DNA of 64,000 bases, from NCBI RefSeq assembly GCF_900168045.1, contig NZ_FUYY01000001.1:124001-188000 (forward strand), written 5' to 3'. A program made the translations under genes and the position numbers. The notes below the pieces were generated by a model. It was not told the DNA's origin. It saw nothing but the letters and a program-made list of their open reading frames with translations, and made no database searches. This stretch comes from Salegentibacter holothuriorum. GTDB lineage: Bacteria > Bacteroidota > Bacteroidia > Flavobacteriales > Flavobacteriaceae. Each line of letters starts with the position of its first letter. Position 1 is the first letter of the stretch. This document shows positions 8,789-17,210 of the stretch, piece after piece.

Positions 8789-8822
8789 AAAACCTCTAAA
8801 AAAGCTTGTTTTTAGAGGTTTT
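8789..8822 (-). terminator. Intrinsic terminator of uvrA
   Basis: AAAACCTCTAAAAA (8789-8802) and TTTTTAGAGGTTTT (8809-8822) form a 14-bp stem with a 6-nt loop. On the minus strand it is followed by a T-rich tract. It sits downstream of uvrA and upstream of the secreted-protein gene. Confidence 0.75.
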
Positions 8823-8903
8823 TTGATTGAAAATCAAATGATTAAATGTGAAATATTCAATAGAAATGAAATTAAGCAACAATTTTTTCTGAAATAATAA
8901 TTG

Positions 8904-11690
8904 CTATAATTTCTCTTCTAGATATTTAGCGGTAAAGGAATCTTTTGATTTGATTATTTCTTCTGGAGTTCCGGAAGCAACAATATTTCCTCCCTTAACT
9001 CCACCACCAGGGCCAATGTCAATAATATAATCGGCACATTTTACAAGATCCATATTATGTTCTATTACTACCAGGCTATGTCCTTTTTCAATAAGTGCAT
9101 TAAAGGATTTTAGTAGTTTTTTAATATCGTGAAAATGAAGTCCGGTTGTAGGTTCATCAAAAATAAACAAAGCTTTTTCTTTAGTGGCGCCTTTTACTAA
9201 GAATGAAGCCAGTTTTATTCTTTGCGCTTCTCCCCCTGAAAGAGTAGAGGAGCTCTGACCCAGTTTTACATAGCCTAAACCAACGTCTTGCAAAGGTTTA
9301 AGTTTTCTTACAATTTTGTCGAGCTTATTTTCGGCAAAGAAATTAGTTGCATCATCGATGGTCATATTCAACACATCATCTATATTTTTCCCTTCAAACT
9401 GAACTTCCAGCACATCTTTTTGAAAACGCTTCCCGTTACAGGCTTCACATTCTAAATGAACATCGGCCATAAACTGCATTTCTATTGTTACTTCGCCTTC
9501 ACCTTTACAAACTTCACAGCGGCCGCCTTCTACATTAAACGAAAAATGCTTGGGTTTAAAACCACGAATATTTGATAATTTTTGATCTGAAAACAGGTTT
9601 CTAATATCGTCGTAAGCCTTAATATAGGTTACGGGATTGGATCGGGAAGATCTACCAATTGGATTTTGATCTATATATTCTACGCTCCCAAGGTTCTTAA
9701 AATCACCTTCAATATCGGTGTACTGGCCAGCTTTTTCTCCATAGCCTCCAATTTTTTTCTGTACTGCAGGGTAAAGTATTTTCTTTACCAAAGTACTTTT
9801 TCCACTACCTGAAACCCCAGTTATCGCAGTAAAGGTTTTAAGCGGAATCGTAACATCTATATTTTGAAGGTTATTTTCTCTTGCTCCCAAAATCCTGATT
9901 TCCCCGGAAGCTTTTCTGCGTTCTTTTGGTACAGGAATTTCCTCTTTACCATTAAGGTATTGAGCGGTAAGCGAGTTCGATTTTAAAATTTGCTTTAGCG
10001 TTCCTGTGGCTACAACCTCACCACCGTGGGTTCCTGCTTCAGGGCCAATATCAATAATCTCATCGGCAGCGTTCATGATATCTTCGTCGTGCTCTACCAC
10101 AATTACGGTATTACCAAGATCACGCAGGTTTTGAAGTACGCCAATTAGACGTTCTGTATCGCGCGGATGTAAACCAATAGAAGGTTCATCTAAAATATAC
10201 ATAGAACCTACCAAACTACTTCCAAGGGAGGTTGCCAGGTTAATTCGCTGTGATTCTCCACCAGACAGCGTGTTTGACTTCCGATTTAAAGTGAGATAAT
10301 CTAAACCAACTTCAGATAAGAATTTGAGTCTATTCTTTATTTCCGTTAATAGCCTTTTTGCTATTTGTTGGTCATATTCATTTAATTTAAGGGTATCAAA
10401 AAACTCCCTAACCCTGTCTAAGGGTTTTTCTACTAAATCGGTGATACTATGCTTGTCTACCTTTACATAATCTGCTTCAGGCCTTAAACGTTTCCCTTTG
10501 CAAGCAGAGCAGCGTGTTTTTCCGCGGTAGCGCGAAAGCATCACTCTATTCTGAATTTTATAAGCTTTACTTTCTAAAAACTGGAAGAAGTCGTTTAAAC
10601 CTTCAAAATGTTTATTTCCATTCCAAACCAGATCTTTCTGTTCCTGGGTGAGCTGAAACCAGGGTTTGTGAATTGGGAAATCGAATTTATGCGAATTATT
10701 CACTAATTGATCGCGATACCAGCTCATACTATCACCGCGCCAGGGGAAAATGGCGTTCTCGTAAATTGAAAGCCCCGTATTAGGAATTACAAGATCTTCA
10801 TCAATTCCTATTACATCACCGTAACCTTCACATTTGGGACAGGCGCCATAAGGATTGTTGAAACTAAATAGATGCACATTTGGTTCTAGAAAATTAAGTC
10901 CGTCTAACTCAAATTTATTACTGAAATGTCGCCTTTTTCCCGATTTTAAGTTTTCAATATAAAGCTCACCTTTTCCTTCAAAAAAGGCAGCATCAGTAGC
11001 ATCTGCTAATCTGTTATAAAAATCTTCCTCATCTTTGGTAATAATTCGGTCTACCACCAATAAAGTATCTTCAGCTTTAATTTTATCAAGTTTAGCTTCA
11101 TCAATTCTAAGAACTTCATCTTTCACTTTAATTCGGCTATAACCTTGTTGCGCCAGGACTTTTATTTTTTCTGAAAGCGTCCGGCCTTCTTCTATATGAA
11201 TTGGTGAAAGCAATAATAACTTTTCACGCTCTTCAAAAGATTTAACGTGATCTATTACATCTGCCACACGATCTCGTTTTACCTGGTTTCCCGAAATAGG
11301 GGAGTAGGTTTTACCAATTCTTGCAAATAGCAGTTTTAGATAATCATAAATTTCAGTAGAAGTTCCTACGGTAGAGCGAGGATTGGTAGAGTTTACTTTT
11401 TGCTCTATGGCAATAGCCGGAGCTATACCTTTAATATAATCTACCTTAGGTTTGTTTAGCCTGCCTAAAAACTGGCGTGCGTAAGAAGATAGACTTTCTA
11501 CATATCTGCGCTGGCCTTCAGCGTAAAGAGTATCAAAAGCCAAACTGGACTTTCCGGAACCGGAAAGTCCAGTAATCACTACCAACTTATTTCTTGGGAT
11601 AACTACATTTATATTCTTAAGGTTGTGCAGTTTTGCACCTTTTATAATTATATTCTCCTTTGGGTTTACTTCGGCAACGTCAATATTCAT
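8904..11690 (-). CDS. uvrA: UvrABC system protein A (excinuclease ATPase subunit)
   Basis: A 928-residue ABC-type ATPase that scans DNA for lesions and loads UvrB in nucleotide excision repair. Two nucleotide-binding domains are seen: Walker [10 protein letters not shown] (~41-49) and GVSGSGKST (~640), with signatures [12 protein letters not shown] and [12 protein letters not shown] and Walker B motifs [11 protein letters not shown] and [11 protein letters not shown]. Zinc-binding CxxC pairs (CPKCEG, CSACKG, CEVCKG, CEACNG) are complete. The [20 protein letters not shown]-like insert is the family's UvrB-interacting region. The length is normal for Bacteroidota. A TATCTTTG box lies 25 nt upstream, and the terminator at 8789-8822 follows. 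It is a monocistronic unit divergent from the ECF sigma gene. Confidence 0.97.
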   Translation of the reverse strand: MNIDVAEVNPKENIIIKGAKLHNLKNINVVIPRNKLVVITGLSGSGKSSLAFDTLYAEGQRRYVESLSSYARQFLGRLNKPKVDYIKGIAPAIAIEQKVNSTNPRSTVGTSTEIYDYLKLLFARIGKTYSPISGNQVKRDRVADVIDHVKSFEEREKLLLLSPIHIEEGRTLSEKIKVLAQQGYSRIKVKDEVLRIDEAKLDKIKAEDTLLVVDRIITKDEEDFYNRLADATDAAFFEGKGELYIENLKSGKRRHFSNKFELDGLNFLEPNVHLFSFNNPYGACPKCEGYGDVIGIDEDLVIPNTGLSIYENAIFPWRGDSMSWYRDQLVNNSHKFDFPIHKPWFQLTQEQKDLVWNGNKHFEGLNDFFQFLESKAYKIQNRVMLSRYRGKTRCSACKGKRLRPEADYVKVDKHSITDLVEKPLDRVREFFDTLKLNEYDQQIAKRLLTEIKNRLKFLSEVGLDYLTLNRKSNTLSGGESQRINLATSLGSSLVGSMYILDEPSIGLHPRDTERLIGVLQNLRDLGNTVIVVEHDEDIMNAADEIIDIGPEAGTHGGEVVATGTLKQILKSNSLTAQYLNGKEEIPVPKERRKASGEIRILGARENNLQNIDVTIPLKTFTAITGVSGSGKSTLVKKILYPAVQKKIGGYGEKAGQYTDIEGDFKNLGSVEYIDQNPIGRSSRSNPVTYIKAYDDIRNLFSDQKLSNIRGFKPKHFSFNVEGGRCEVCKGEGEVTIEMQFMADVHLECEACNGKRFQKDVLEVQFEGKNIDDVLNMTIDDATNFFAENKLDKIVRKLKPLQDVGLGYVKLGQSSSTLSGGEAQRIKLASFLVKGATKEKALFIFDEPTTGLHFHDIKKLLKSFNALIEKGHSLVVIEHNMDLVKCADYIIDIGPGGGVKGGNIVASGTPEEIIKSKDSFTAKYLEEKL

Positions 11691-11714
11691 GCTTATTTTT
11701 CTAGTTCAGGAGTG

Positions 11715-11722
11715 CAAAGATA
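11715..11722 (-). promoter_or_regulatory. Candidate -7 promoter box for uvrA (TATCTTTG)
   Basis: CAAAGATA on the plus strand is TATCTTTG on the minus strand, matching TAnnTTTG, 25 nt before the uvrA ATG. Confidence 0.45.
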
Positions 11723-11812
11723 CTCAATAAGCAGCAGGCTAAAAAGCCACAAAATTCTTATTGTATTGTTAAAAATTTAAACTTTTGTTTGCTATTGTGG
11801 GATATAACTTAC

Positions 11813-11820
11813 TATATTTG
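11813..11820 (+). promoter_or_regulatory. Candidate -7 promoter box for ECF sigma gene (TATATTTG)
   Basis: TATATTTG matches TAnnTTTG. TTG triplets upstream have spacers of 15 and 25 nt, neither ideal. It implies a ~100-nt 5' UTR before the ATG at 11928. Confidence 0.35.
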
Positions 11821-11927
11821 GCTATTCATATTTAATAAAAAACACCAGCCTATAGCATAAAGTTACTTTTAGAAATTAAATAACCTAATCTCGGGAGCCC
11901 CTACCATCCTGAACTAAAGTAACTAAT

Positions 11928-12512
11928 ATGAATAACGTTGAAATTACTGACGCCGTTCTTGTGCGGGAATACATGCACGGAAGCGAACCTGCACTAAGCA
12001 AACTTATCACCAGGCACCAACACCGAATTTACAGTTTTATTTTCTCTAAAGTTTTTGATCGCGATGTCGCTGAAGATATTTTTCAAGATACTTTTATAAA
12101 AGTGATCAACACTCTAAAAAAAGGAAAATATAACGAAGAAGGTAAATTTTTACCCTGGGTAATGCGTATTGCGCATAACCTGGTTATAGATCATTTTAGA
12201 AGAAATAAGCGTATGCCTAAATTTGATAATAGTGGCGATTTTAATATTTTTTCGGTATTAAGTGATTCTGATTTAAATGTAGAAACGCAAATTATTAAAG
12301 ATCAAATTGAAAATGATGTAAAAGAACTTATTAAAGAGTTACCCGAAGATCAATTAGAAGTTCTTACCATGAGGATTTACAAAGATATGAGCTTCAAGGA
12401 AATTTCGGAACGCACAGGAGTGAGTATAAACACTGCTTTAGGTAGAATGCGTTATGCTTTAATAAATCTTCGTAAGATTATTGAAAAACATAATCTTGTT
12501 TTAACAAACTAA
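11928..12512 (+). CDS. ECF-type RNA polymerase sigma factor
   Basis: A 194-residue sigma-70 family protein of the extracytoplasmic-function type. Region 2 covers ~20-95 (LITRHQHRIYSFIFSKV, DIFQDTFIKV, LPWVMRIAHNLVIDHFRR). Region 4 near the C-terminus has a helix-turn-helix (LTMRIYKDMSFKEISERTG, INTALGRMRYALINLRK). The linker is ~35 residues, and no region 1 or 3 is present. No anti-sigma gene is adjacent; instead a 50-residue basic protein follows 58 nt downstream. In other Bacteroidota an ECF sigma factor acts with PorX in type IX secretion control; whether this gene is that partner is not shown here. Confidence 0.9.
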   Translation: MNNVEITDAVLVREYMHGSEPALSKLITRHQHRIYSFIFSKVFDRDVAEDIFQDTFIKVINTLKKGKYNEEGKFLPWVMRIAHNLVIDHFRRNKRMPKFDNSGDFNIFSVLSDSDLNVETQIIKDQIENDVKELIKELPEDQLEVLTMRIYKDMSFKEISERTGVSINTALGRMRYALINLRKIIEKHNLVLTN

Positions 12513-12570
12513 ATTATAATATTCCTTAAAAGATTGCGTTAAAATAAGAAACCAACGCAAAAATTATCTA

Positions 12571-12723
12571 ATGAGGAAACTTTACACTAAAAAACTATCT
12601 AAAAAAGATCAGTTGAAGAATTTGGAGCCAAAAAAAGAGACTTTGCAGTTTCTTTTAAGTTACTCAAAAGCATTAAGAGTGGTAGATTGCCAGGGTGTTA
12701 AATTTGGTACCATTCTTAATTAG
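12571..12723 (+). CDS. Small basic protein downstream of the ECF sigma gene
   Basis: A 50-residue open reading frame from ATG to TAG. It starts MRKLYTKKLSKKDQ and ends VVDCQGVKFGTILN. It is lysine-rich at the N-terminus, with a hydrophobic amphipathic middle (ETLQFLLSYSKALRVV), no signal peptide and no membrane segment. Codon use matches its neighbours, and a strong terminator follows 12 nt after the stop. It is therefore probably a genuine gene cotranscribed with the sigma factor. I do not recognise a family. A role in modulating the sigma factor is possible but is inference from position only. Confidence 0.6.
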   Translation: MRKLYTKKLSKKDQLKNLEPKKETLQFLLSYSKALRVVDCQGVKFGTILN

Positions 12724-12734
12724 AATTGTTTAAT

Positions 12735-12768
12735 AAAAAGACCTGTTTATTAGCCTACAGGTCTTTTT
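12735..12768. terminator. Bidirectional intrinsic terminator
   Basis: AAAAAGACCTGT (12735-12746) pairs with ACAGGTCTTTTT (12757-12768). It is flanked by A- and T-rich tracts on both sides and lies between the small gene and convergent nth. Confidence 0.8.
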
Positions 12769-12779
12769 ATTTTTTCAAG

Positions 12780-13436
12780 TTATTTCTTCTTTTTATAATA
12801 TTCGGTAAGAACTGTTTTTCTGCCAATCTCTTTGGTAATAATATCTTTTTCAAGATCCCAGCCTCTTGCAGGGGAATATTGCCGCCCATACCATATTATT
12901 TGTAGATGTAGTTTGTTCCAAAGGTCTTTTGGAAATAATCGTTTTGCGTCCTTTTCTGTTTGAATTACATTTTTACCGTTGCTTAGATTCCAGCGATACA
13001 TTAAACGATGAATATGTGTATCTACCGGAAAAGCAGGAACATTAAATGCCTGCGCCATTACTACACTGGCGGTTTTGTGACCAACAGCCGGTAAAGCTTC
13101 AAGAGCTTCAAAACTAACAGGAACCTGGCCATTATGTTCTTCCAGAAGAATTTTAGATAACCCGTGAATCCCTTTAGACTTCATAGGTGAAAGGCCAACC
13201 GGTTTAATTATTTCCCTAATTTCTTCTACCGAAAGTTTTACCATAGCTTTTGGATTATCGGCTATTTCAAAGAGTTTTGGTGTGATCTGGTTTACTTTTA
13301 CATCTGTACTTTGCGCTGAAAGTAAAACAGCAATTAATAAAGTATAAGGATCTTTGTGATCTAGCGGAATTGGTATTTCGGGATAAATATCGTTTAAGGT
13401 ATTAATTACAAAGTCTACCTTTTCTTGTTTGGTCAT
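12780..13436 (-). CDS. nth: Endonuclease III-like DNA glycosylase lacking the iron-sulfur cysteines
   Basis: A 218-residue base-excision-repair enzyme of the HhH-GPD family that removes oxidised pyrimidines and cleaves AP sites. The helix-hairpin-helix LPAVGHKTASVV contains the catalytic lysine (K121), and FPVDTHIHR contains the catalytic aspartate (D139). They align in number with K120/D138 of the E. coli enzyme. The C-terminal region, where the C-x6-C-x2-C-x5-C 4Fe-4S loop normally lies, reads YGRQYSPARGWDLEKDIITK. The whole protein contains no cysteine. A cluster cannot form, although the catalytic pair is intact. A CTCGATAATCGAG palindrome lies 13 nt upstream of the start. Confidence 0.9.
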   Translation of the reverse strand: MTKQEKVDFVINTLNDIYPEIPIPLDHKDPYTLLIAVLLSAQSTDVKVNQITPKLFEIADNPKAMVKLSVEEIREIIKPVGLSPMKSKGIHGLSKILLEEHNGQVPVSFEALEALPAVGHKTASVVMAQAFNVPAFPVDTHIHRLMYRWNLSNGKNVIQTEKDAKRLFPKDLWNKLHLQIIWYGRQYSPARGWDLEKDIITKEIGRKTVLTEYYKKKK

Positions 13437-13446
13437 ATTGTTTAAA

Positions 13447-13463
13447 TTTACTCGATAATCGAG
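13447..13463. repeat. TTTACTCGATAATCGAG palindromic module, copy near nth
   Basis: Contains the 13-nt palindrome-like CTCGATAATCGAG and lies 10 nt upstream of the nth start codon. It is the same sequence as the 5' module of the family C repeat at 39533-39624 and as the copy 11 nt before porX (18773-18789). Confidence 0.6.
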
Positions 13464-13546
13464 ATTAAAAACTTCGACGTTGCTGTCGGGATTGTTTAAA
13501 GAATTAATTATAATGCCGCTGGGAAATACCCGCGATTAAATTGATA

Positions 13547-13554
13547 CAAAAATA
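13547..13554 (-). promoter_or_regulatory. Candidate -7 promoter box for nth (TATTTTTG)
   Basis: CAAAAATA on the plus strand reads TATTTTTG on the minus strand, 111 nt before the nth ATG. If used, the CTCGATAATCGAG palindrome lies in the 5' UTR. Confidence 0.3.
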
Positions 13555-13560
13555 GGAATT

Positions 13561-14016
13561 ATGACAACATTAGAAGCTGGGGATAAGGCCCCCGATTTTT
13601 CAGTAGAAGATCAAGACGGAAATACAGTTAAATTATCAGATTTTAAAGGCAAAAAACTGGTTTTGTTTTTTTATCCAAAAGCGAGCACCCCGGGCTGTAC
13701 AGCCGAAGCTTGTAACCTTAGAGATAACTGGGAGCGTTTTCAAGAAAAAGGTTATGCAATATTAGGAGTAAGTGCTGATACCCAAAAAAGACAGTCTAAT
13801 TTTAAAAACAAATATGAGTTTCCTTTTCCGTTACTTGCCGATGAAGATAAAGAAGTGATCCAGGCTTATGGAGTTTGGGGACCTAAGAAATTTATGGGAA
13901 AAGAATACGATGGAATTCATCGTACCACTTTTATTATTGATGAAGAAGGGAAAATTGAAGAAGTGATCAAGAAGGTGAAAACCAAAGCGCATACCGATCA
14001 AATTCTTGCTGAGTAA
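13561..14016 (+). CDS. bcp: Thioredoxin-dependent peroxiredoxin (BCP/PrxQ type)
   Basis: A 151-residue thioredoxin-fold peroxidase that reduces hydrogen peroxide and alkyl hydroperoxides in the cytoplasm. The peroxidatic cysteine is C46 in ASTPGCTAEAC, and the resolving cysteine is C51, the PrxQ arrangement with four residues between. The N-terminal APDFSVEDQDGNTVKLSDFKGK and the later YEFPFPLLADED and HRTTFIIDEEGKI are family landmarks. It has the usual full length with no signal peptide. The start ATG is supported by the motif GDKAPDF nearby. It is divergent from nth with 124 nt between starts, and is followed by a strong terminator. Confidence 0.95.
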   Translation: MTTLEAGDKAPDFSVEDQDGNTVKLSDFKGKKLVLFFYPKASTPGCTAEACNLRDNWERFQEKGYAILGVSADTQKRQSNFKNKYEFPFPLLADEDKEVIQAYGVWGPKKFMGKEYDGIHRTTFIIDEEGKIEEVIKKVKTKAHTDQILAE

Positions 14017-14035
14017 AACGAGAATTTATAAATAA

Positions 14036-14084
14036 AAGAAGAGTTTGCCTGGAGACTTTCCACTATTAGGCAAACTCTTTTTAG
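14036..14084. terminator. Bidirectional intrinsic terminator
   Basis: AGAGTTTGCCT (14040-14050) pairs with AGGCAAACTCT (14068-14078), with flanking A and T tracts. It separates bcp from the convergent small membrane protein. Confidence 0.8.
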
Positions 14085-14085
14085 T

Positions 14086-14460
14086 TTAGTCCTTTAAAAT
14101 TGCCCTTTGAATAGTCGCTATACTATCGCAATTTTCTATTTGAAGTTCCAGTATTGAAGCGTCTACTTTGTTGGTTATTAAGTATATATTGCACGGTTCT
14201 GCTTCGGTATTGCTTCGGCTAAAATCTACATCACCATGTTCCAGGCTTTGAGAAACTAAGGCGGTGTCTAAATTATTAGCCTCAAAAAAGCTAAAAGCTT
14301 CCGCAGAAAACTTGCGTTCTTTAATTTTTATATTCTTTAAAACCCGGGCATCGGGAGAATAATCACAGGACGTTTTCTTTCCGCCTAAAAAGAACATTAA
14401 AAGCATTATTCCGAAGAATAATCCCACAGAGAAATATCCAATTCTATGAATTAATTTCAT
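14086..14460 (-). CDS. Membrane-anchored protein, DUF4258-like
   Basis: A 124-residue protein. An N-terminal membrane anchor (VGLFFGIMLLMFFLG) is followed by GGKKTSCDYSPDARVLKNIKIK and a soluble domain with a second conserved cysteine pair (EPCNIYLI, ENCDSIATI). It resembles flavobacterial proteins labelled DUF4258, but that assignment is from memory. The soluble part would be periplasmic or face the cytoplasm depending on topology; the positive N-terminus (MKLIHR) favours the periplasm. It lies 37 nt downstream of ald on the same strand and is probably in one transcript with it. Function unknown. Confidence 0.6.
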   Translation of the reverse strand: MKLIHRIGYFSVGLFFGIMLLMFFLGGKKTSCDYSPDARVLKNIKIKERKFSAEAFSFFEANNLDTALVSQSLEHGDVDFSRSNTEAEPCNIYLITNKVDASILELQIENCDSIATIQRAILKD

Positions 14461-14497
14461 TTAAAATAGTTTGAAGAAGCGCTGGTTATAAAATATC

Positions 14498-15697
14498 TTA
14501 AAAAATAAGGAGGTTGATGTCCCTGTAAGAAAGGTCAAACCAGTCGGCTATAGATTTATTGGTTAAAATTCCGTGGTAAAAGTACAAACCATTTCGTAAA
14601 CCTTTATCAAAACGTAGTGTGTTTTCCAGACCGCCTTCTTCGGCAATATGCAAAAGATAAGGCGTAAAAATGTTACTTATTGAGAGTGAAGAAGTTCTCG
14701 CATAACGAGAGGGAATATTTGGAACACAATAATGCAATACATTATGTTTGGTGAAAATAGGCTTATCGTGGGTGGTAATCTCGCTGCTTTCTATGCAGCC
14801 CCCCATATCTATACTAACATCTATTATCACGGCACCACGTTTCATACTGGTTACCATATCATCGGTTATTAGGACCGGTGAACGGTTTTTACCACGCACG
14901 GCACCAATTAATACATCACAACGTTTTATAGCTTTGCTAAGGTTTTTAGGTTGAATTGTTGAAGTGTAGAAGGTTTGATTTAGGTTTGACTGAATATTTC
15001 TAAGTCGGGTAAGTGAGCTGTCAAAAACCTTGATGCTTGCTCCAAGTCCTAAAGCAGATCTTGCCGCAAACTCGCCAACGGTTCCAGCGCCAAGAATTAC
15101 AACTTCAACCGGGGGAACACCGCTAATATTCCCAAACATTAAACCATTTCCGTTCACATTATTGCTCATAATTTCTGAAGCAATTAAAACGGACGCTGTG
15201 CCGGCAATTTCACTTAAAGCCCTAACAATAGGATAACTACCATCATCGTCGCGAATAAATTCAAATCCCAGAGCAGTAACTCTTTTTGAAGCTAATTTCT
15301 GAAAATACTCTTTACATTGGGTCTTAAGCTGAAGCGCAGAAATTAAAATTGTTTGCGGATTTATTAAATCCAATTCTTCAATAGAGGGTGGTTCAATTTT
15401 TAGAATAGTAGGGCAGGAGAAGACTTTTTTAGTGTCTTTAGTAATTTCGGCCCCTGCGTTTGAATAATCTTTATCACTAAATCGTGCCCATTTACCGGCT
15501 CCAGATTCTATCATAACTCTATGGCCATGAGCGGTTATTGCTGCAACTGCATCCGGACTTAAACAAATTCTTTTTTCCTGGTAAGAAGTTTCTTTAGGAA
15601 TTCCAATAAATAACTGTCCCTTGTTTTTATATATTTCCAGGGTTTCTTCCTGCGGAATTAATTGTTCTTTGGTAAAAGGCGAGACCTGTTTGCCCAT
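14498..15697 (-). CDS. ald: Alanine dehydrogenase
   Basis: A 399-residue NAD-dependent enzyme interconverting L-alanine with pyruvate and ammonia. The N-terminal AlaDh/PNT domain has GIPKETSYQEKRICLSPDAV with the substrate-contacting arginine and lysine positions. The Rossmann domain begins VVILGAGTVGEFAARSALGLG, followed by an Asp (VFDSS) that fits NAD preference. The motif FEFIRDDDGSYPIVRALSEIAG covers the substrate and active-site region. It carries a ~30-residue N-terminal extension compared with the ~370-residue standard enzymes, as is common in Bacteroidota. It is cotranscribed with the small membrane protein downstream. Confidence 0.9.
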   Translation of the reverse strand: MGKQVSPFTKEQLIPQEETLEIYKNKGQLFIGIPKETSYQEKRICLSPDAVAAITAHGHRVMIESGAGKWARFSDKDYSNAGAEITKDTKKVFSCPTILKIEPPSIEELDLINPQTILISALQLKTQCKEYFQKLASKRVTALGFEFIRDDDGSYPIVRALSEIAGTASVLIASEIMSNNVNGNGLMFGNISGVPPVEVVILGAGTVGEFAARSALGLGASIKVFDSSLTRLRNIQSNLNQTFYTSTIQPKNLSKAIKRCDVLIGAVRGKNRSPVLITDDMVTSMKRGAVIIDVSIDMGGCIESSEITTHDKPIFTKHNVLHYCVPNIPSRYARTSSLSISNIFTPYLLHIAEEGGLENTLRFDKGLRNGLYFYHGILTNKSIADWFDLSYRDINLLIF

Positions 15698-15763
15698 AAT
15701 TAACTGCTAAAACTTTAAAATTTAGAATATGGAAAATACAACTATTTTTAAAAATAGCATTGT

Positions 15764-16357
15764 TTAAAGTTGCGTATAATAATCTTCCTCGGCGGGTTCC
15801 CAGAATTCCTCTTCCTCCTGGAAAGATTTTACCTGACGCCGATCAGTTTCTGAAATAGGTGAGAATACAGAGACATCGGTTTCATCAATTTCGCTAAGAT
15901 CTATGCCATAAATACGGTCGAAGATTTTTATACGAATTAGATATACAATTGAAAGAATTACAATGAAAAACGGAGCGAGGTAAATAAGTTGATCTGTATC
16001 AATTATATATGTATCAGCGTAGGCATCTTGATAATATGCGGTTATAAGCTGGTAACCATACATGGTAATAGGAACTAAAATTGAATGATACCACCAATGT
16101 TTGCAAGTAAAAAACCATATTAATAATAACACAAGTGGAGTTAATTTACCTAAAAATGTCCAGGCTGCAGTCATTACATCTTCGTAATATTTACTCTCAT
16201 AAGTAAATAAAGAATTTTCCCAAACACGACCGTTTGGGAAAATTTCATATAAATAAAATAAATATGGTGAAAAAGCAATTACAAGTGCGATAAAACTACC
16301 CGTTAACAGGAATTTTGATCTTGCGTACGTCGACAGCTTGTTCTTTAAGTTGGTCAT
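15764..16357 (-). CDS. Four-helix membrane protein of unknown function
   Basis: A 197-residue protein with about four membrane helices (LTGSFIALVIAFSPYLFYLY, TPLVLLLIWFFTC, HSILVPITMYGYQLIT, LAPFFIVILSIVYLI). It ends in a soluble acidic tail of ~45 residues rich in Glu (QEEEEFWEPAEEDYYT). I recognise no family. Its start overlaps the 3' end of a small secreted-protein gene by 62 nt in another frame, which suggests translational coupling. It lies upstream of ald on the same strand. Confidence 0.65.
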   Translation of the reverse strand: MTNLKNKLSTYARSKFLLTGSFIALVIAFSPYLFYLYEIFPNGRVWENSLFTYESKYYEDVMTAAWTFLGKLTPLVLLLIWFFTCKHWWYHSILVPITMYGYQLITAYYQDAYADTYIIDTDQLIYLAPFFIVILSIVYLIRIKIFDRIYGIDLSEIDETDVSVFSPISETDRRQVKSFQEEEEFWEPAEEDYYTQL

Positions 16358-16442
16358 TATTAGTATCGTTATCAGAAGATGAAGTTACAAAAAAACTTGC
16401 TCCAAAAATTGCTGCTGTAAAAAGTAATGCTTTAAGTTTCAT
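16296..16442 (-). CDS. Small exported protein with RKIKIPVNG C-terminus
   Basis: A 48-residue ORF from ATG at 16442. It has a clear Sec signal peptide (MKLKALLFTAAIFGASFFV) and a short mature part of about 25 residues ending AVDVRKIKIPVNG. It is preceded by a TAGGTTTG promoter-like box 43 nt upstream and overlaps the next gene by 62 nt. From memory, flavobacterial genomes carry similar tiny exported proteins with a '(K/R)-(V/I)-P-x-N-G' ending, so I consider it real. Function unknown. Confidence 0.6.
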   Translation of the reverse strand: MKLKALLFTAAIFGASFFVTSSSDNDTNNDQLKEQAVDVRKIKIPVNG

Positions 16443-16484
16443 AATATAGGGTTTTAAATTGTTGTTTCGTTTTGTTTACTGAAG

Positions 16485-16492
16485 CAAACCTA
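16485..16492 (-). promoter_or_regulatory. Candidate -7 promoter box (TAGGTTTG)
   Basis: CAAACCTA on the plus strand is TAGGTTTG on the minus strand, 43 nt upstream of the small exported-protein gene. The rest of 16493-16722 is extremely A/T-rich and holds no ORF. It also has an orphan TACTTTTG on the plus strand near 16530 with no gene after it. Confidence 0.4.
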
Positions 16493-16722
16493 GGAAATTA
16501 TAAAACGCTAAAAATTAATACATTAATCGTACTTTTGCCGCTTTTTTTAAGTAAAAAAATAAGAATATTTTAGTGAAAAATATTTTATACTAATAAAAAA
16601 TAAATAACTATAATTTAAAATAATTCTGTTTTGAAGCTATTTTTAATTATGAATTATAACATAAAGATACAATGTTGCTAACATCATTTTTATCACCAAA
16701 TTAATAATGCTTTAAGTTTTTA

Positions 16723-17127
16723 TTAACATAATTTTAACACTCTTGTTTTTTCGTCTGTTATTGAAATATCGATTTTTTGAAATTCATTTTCCAAAAAACT
16801 ACTAATATTTTGTGGCCATTCAATAAAAATCCAATTATTGGAGTTTAAGTATTCTTCAATACCTATATCTAAAGCTTCATTTTCGTCTTCTAACCTGTAG
16901 AAGTCAAAATGATAAATATTTTCCTGGGGGGTGTGATATTCGTTTACTAACGAAAAAGTGGGACTGGAAACCTTATCTTTACTATTTAGGGCTTCAGCCA
17001 AAGATTTAATTAGGGTGGTTTTACCTGCACCCATCTCACCATAAAAAAGTAAAATCTTACTTTTTGTATGTTTTAATATAAATTCAACAGCCTCATCAAT
17101 TTGGGCTAAATTGTAGGTAATTGACAT
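16723..17127 (-). CDS. tsaE: tRNA threonylcarbamoyladenosine biosynthesis ATPase TsaE
   Basis: A 134-residue P-loop ATPase needed with TsaB, TsaC and TsaD for the t6A37 modification of ANN-decoding tRNAs. The Walker A motif GEMGAGKTT is at residues 30-38. Further family motifs are SSPTFSLVNEY and HFDFYRLEDENE, with the IEEYL...FIEWPQN segment near the C-terminus. The length is typical. It follows porX by 83 nt on the same strand but has its own promoter-like box at 17152. Confidence 0.93.
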   Translation of the reverse strand: MSITYNLAQIDEAVEFILKHTKSKILLFYGEMGAGKTTLIKSLAEALNSKDKVSSPTFSLVNEYHTPQENIYHFDFYRLEDENEALDIGIEEYLNSNNWIFIEWPQNISSFLENEFQKIDISITDEKTRVLKLC

Positions 17128-17151
17128 TATTATAATAGATTTTTGGCATTA

Positions 17152-17159
17152 CAAAGATA
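17152..17159 (-). promoter_or_regulatory. Candidate -7 promoter box for tsaE (TATCTTTG)
   Basis: CAAAGATA on the plus strand reads TATCTTTG on the minus strand, 25 nt before the tsaE ATG and inside the porX-tsaE gap. Confidence 0.4.
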
Positions 17160-17210
17160 GGGAATAATTTAATAATCCCTATACTTCTCTGTAAATCAAT
17201 GTTTAAGATT

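Noticed and set aside
16493-16722. A/T-rich stretch as a replication origin or hidden gene
   Set aside because: No DnaA-box cluster, no iterons, no ORF. An orphan TACTTTTG near 16530 has no gene downstream.
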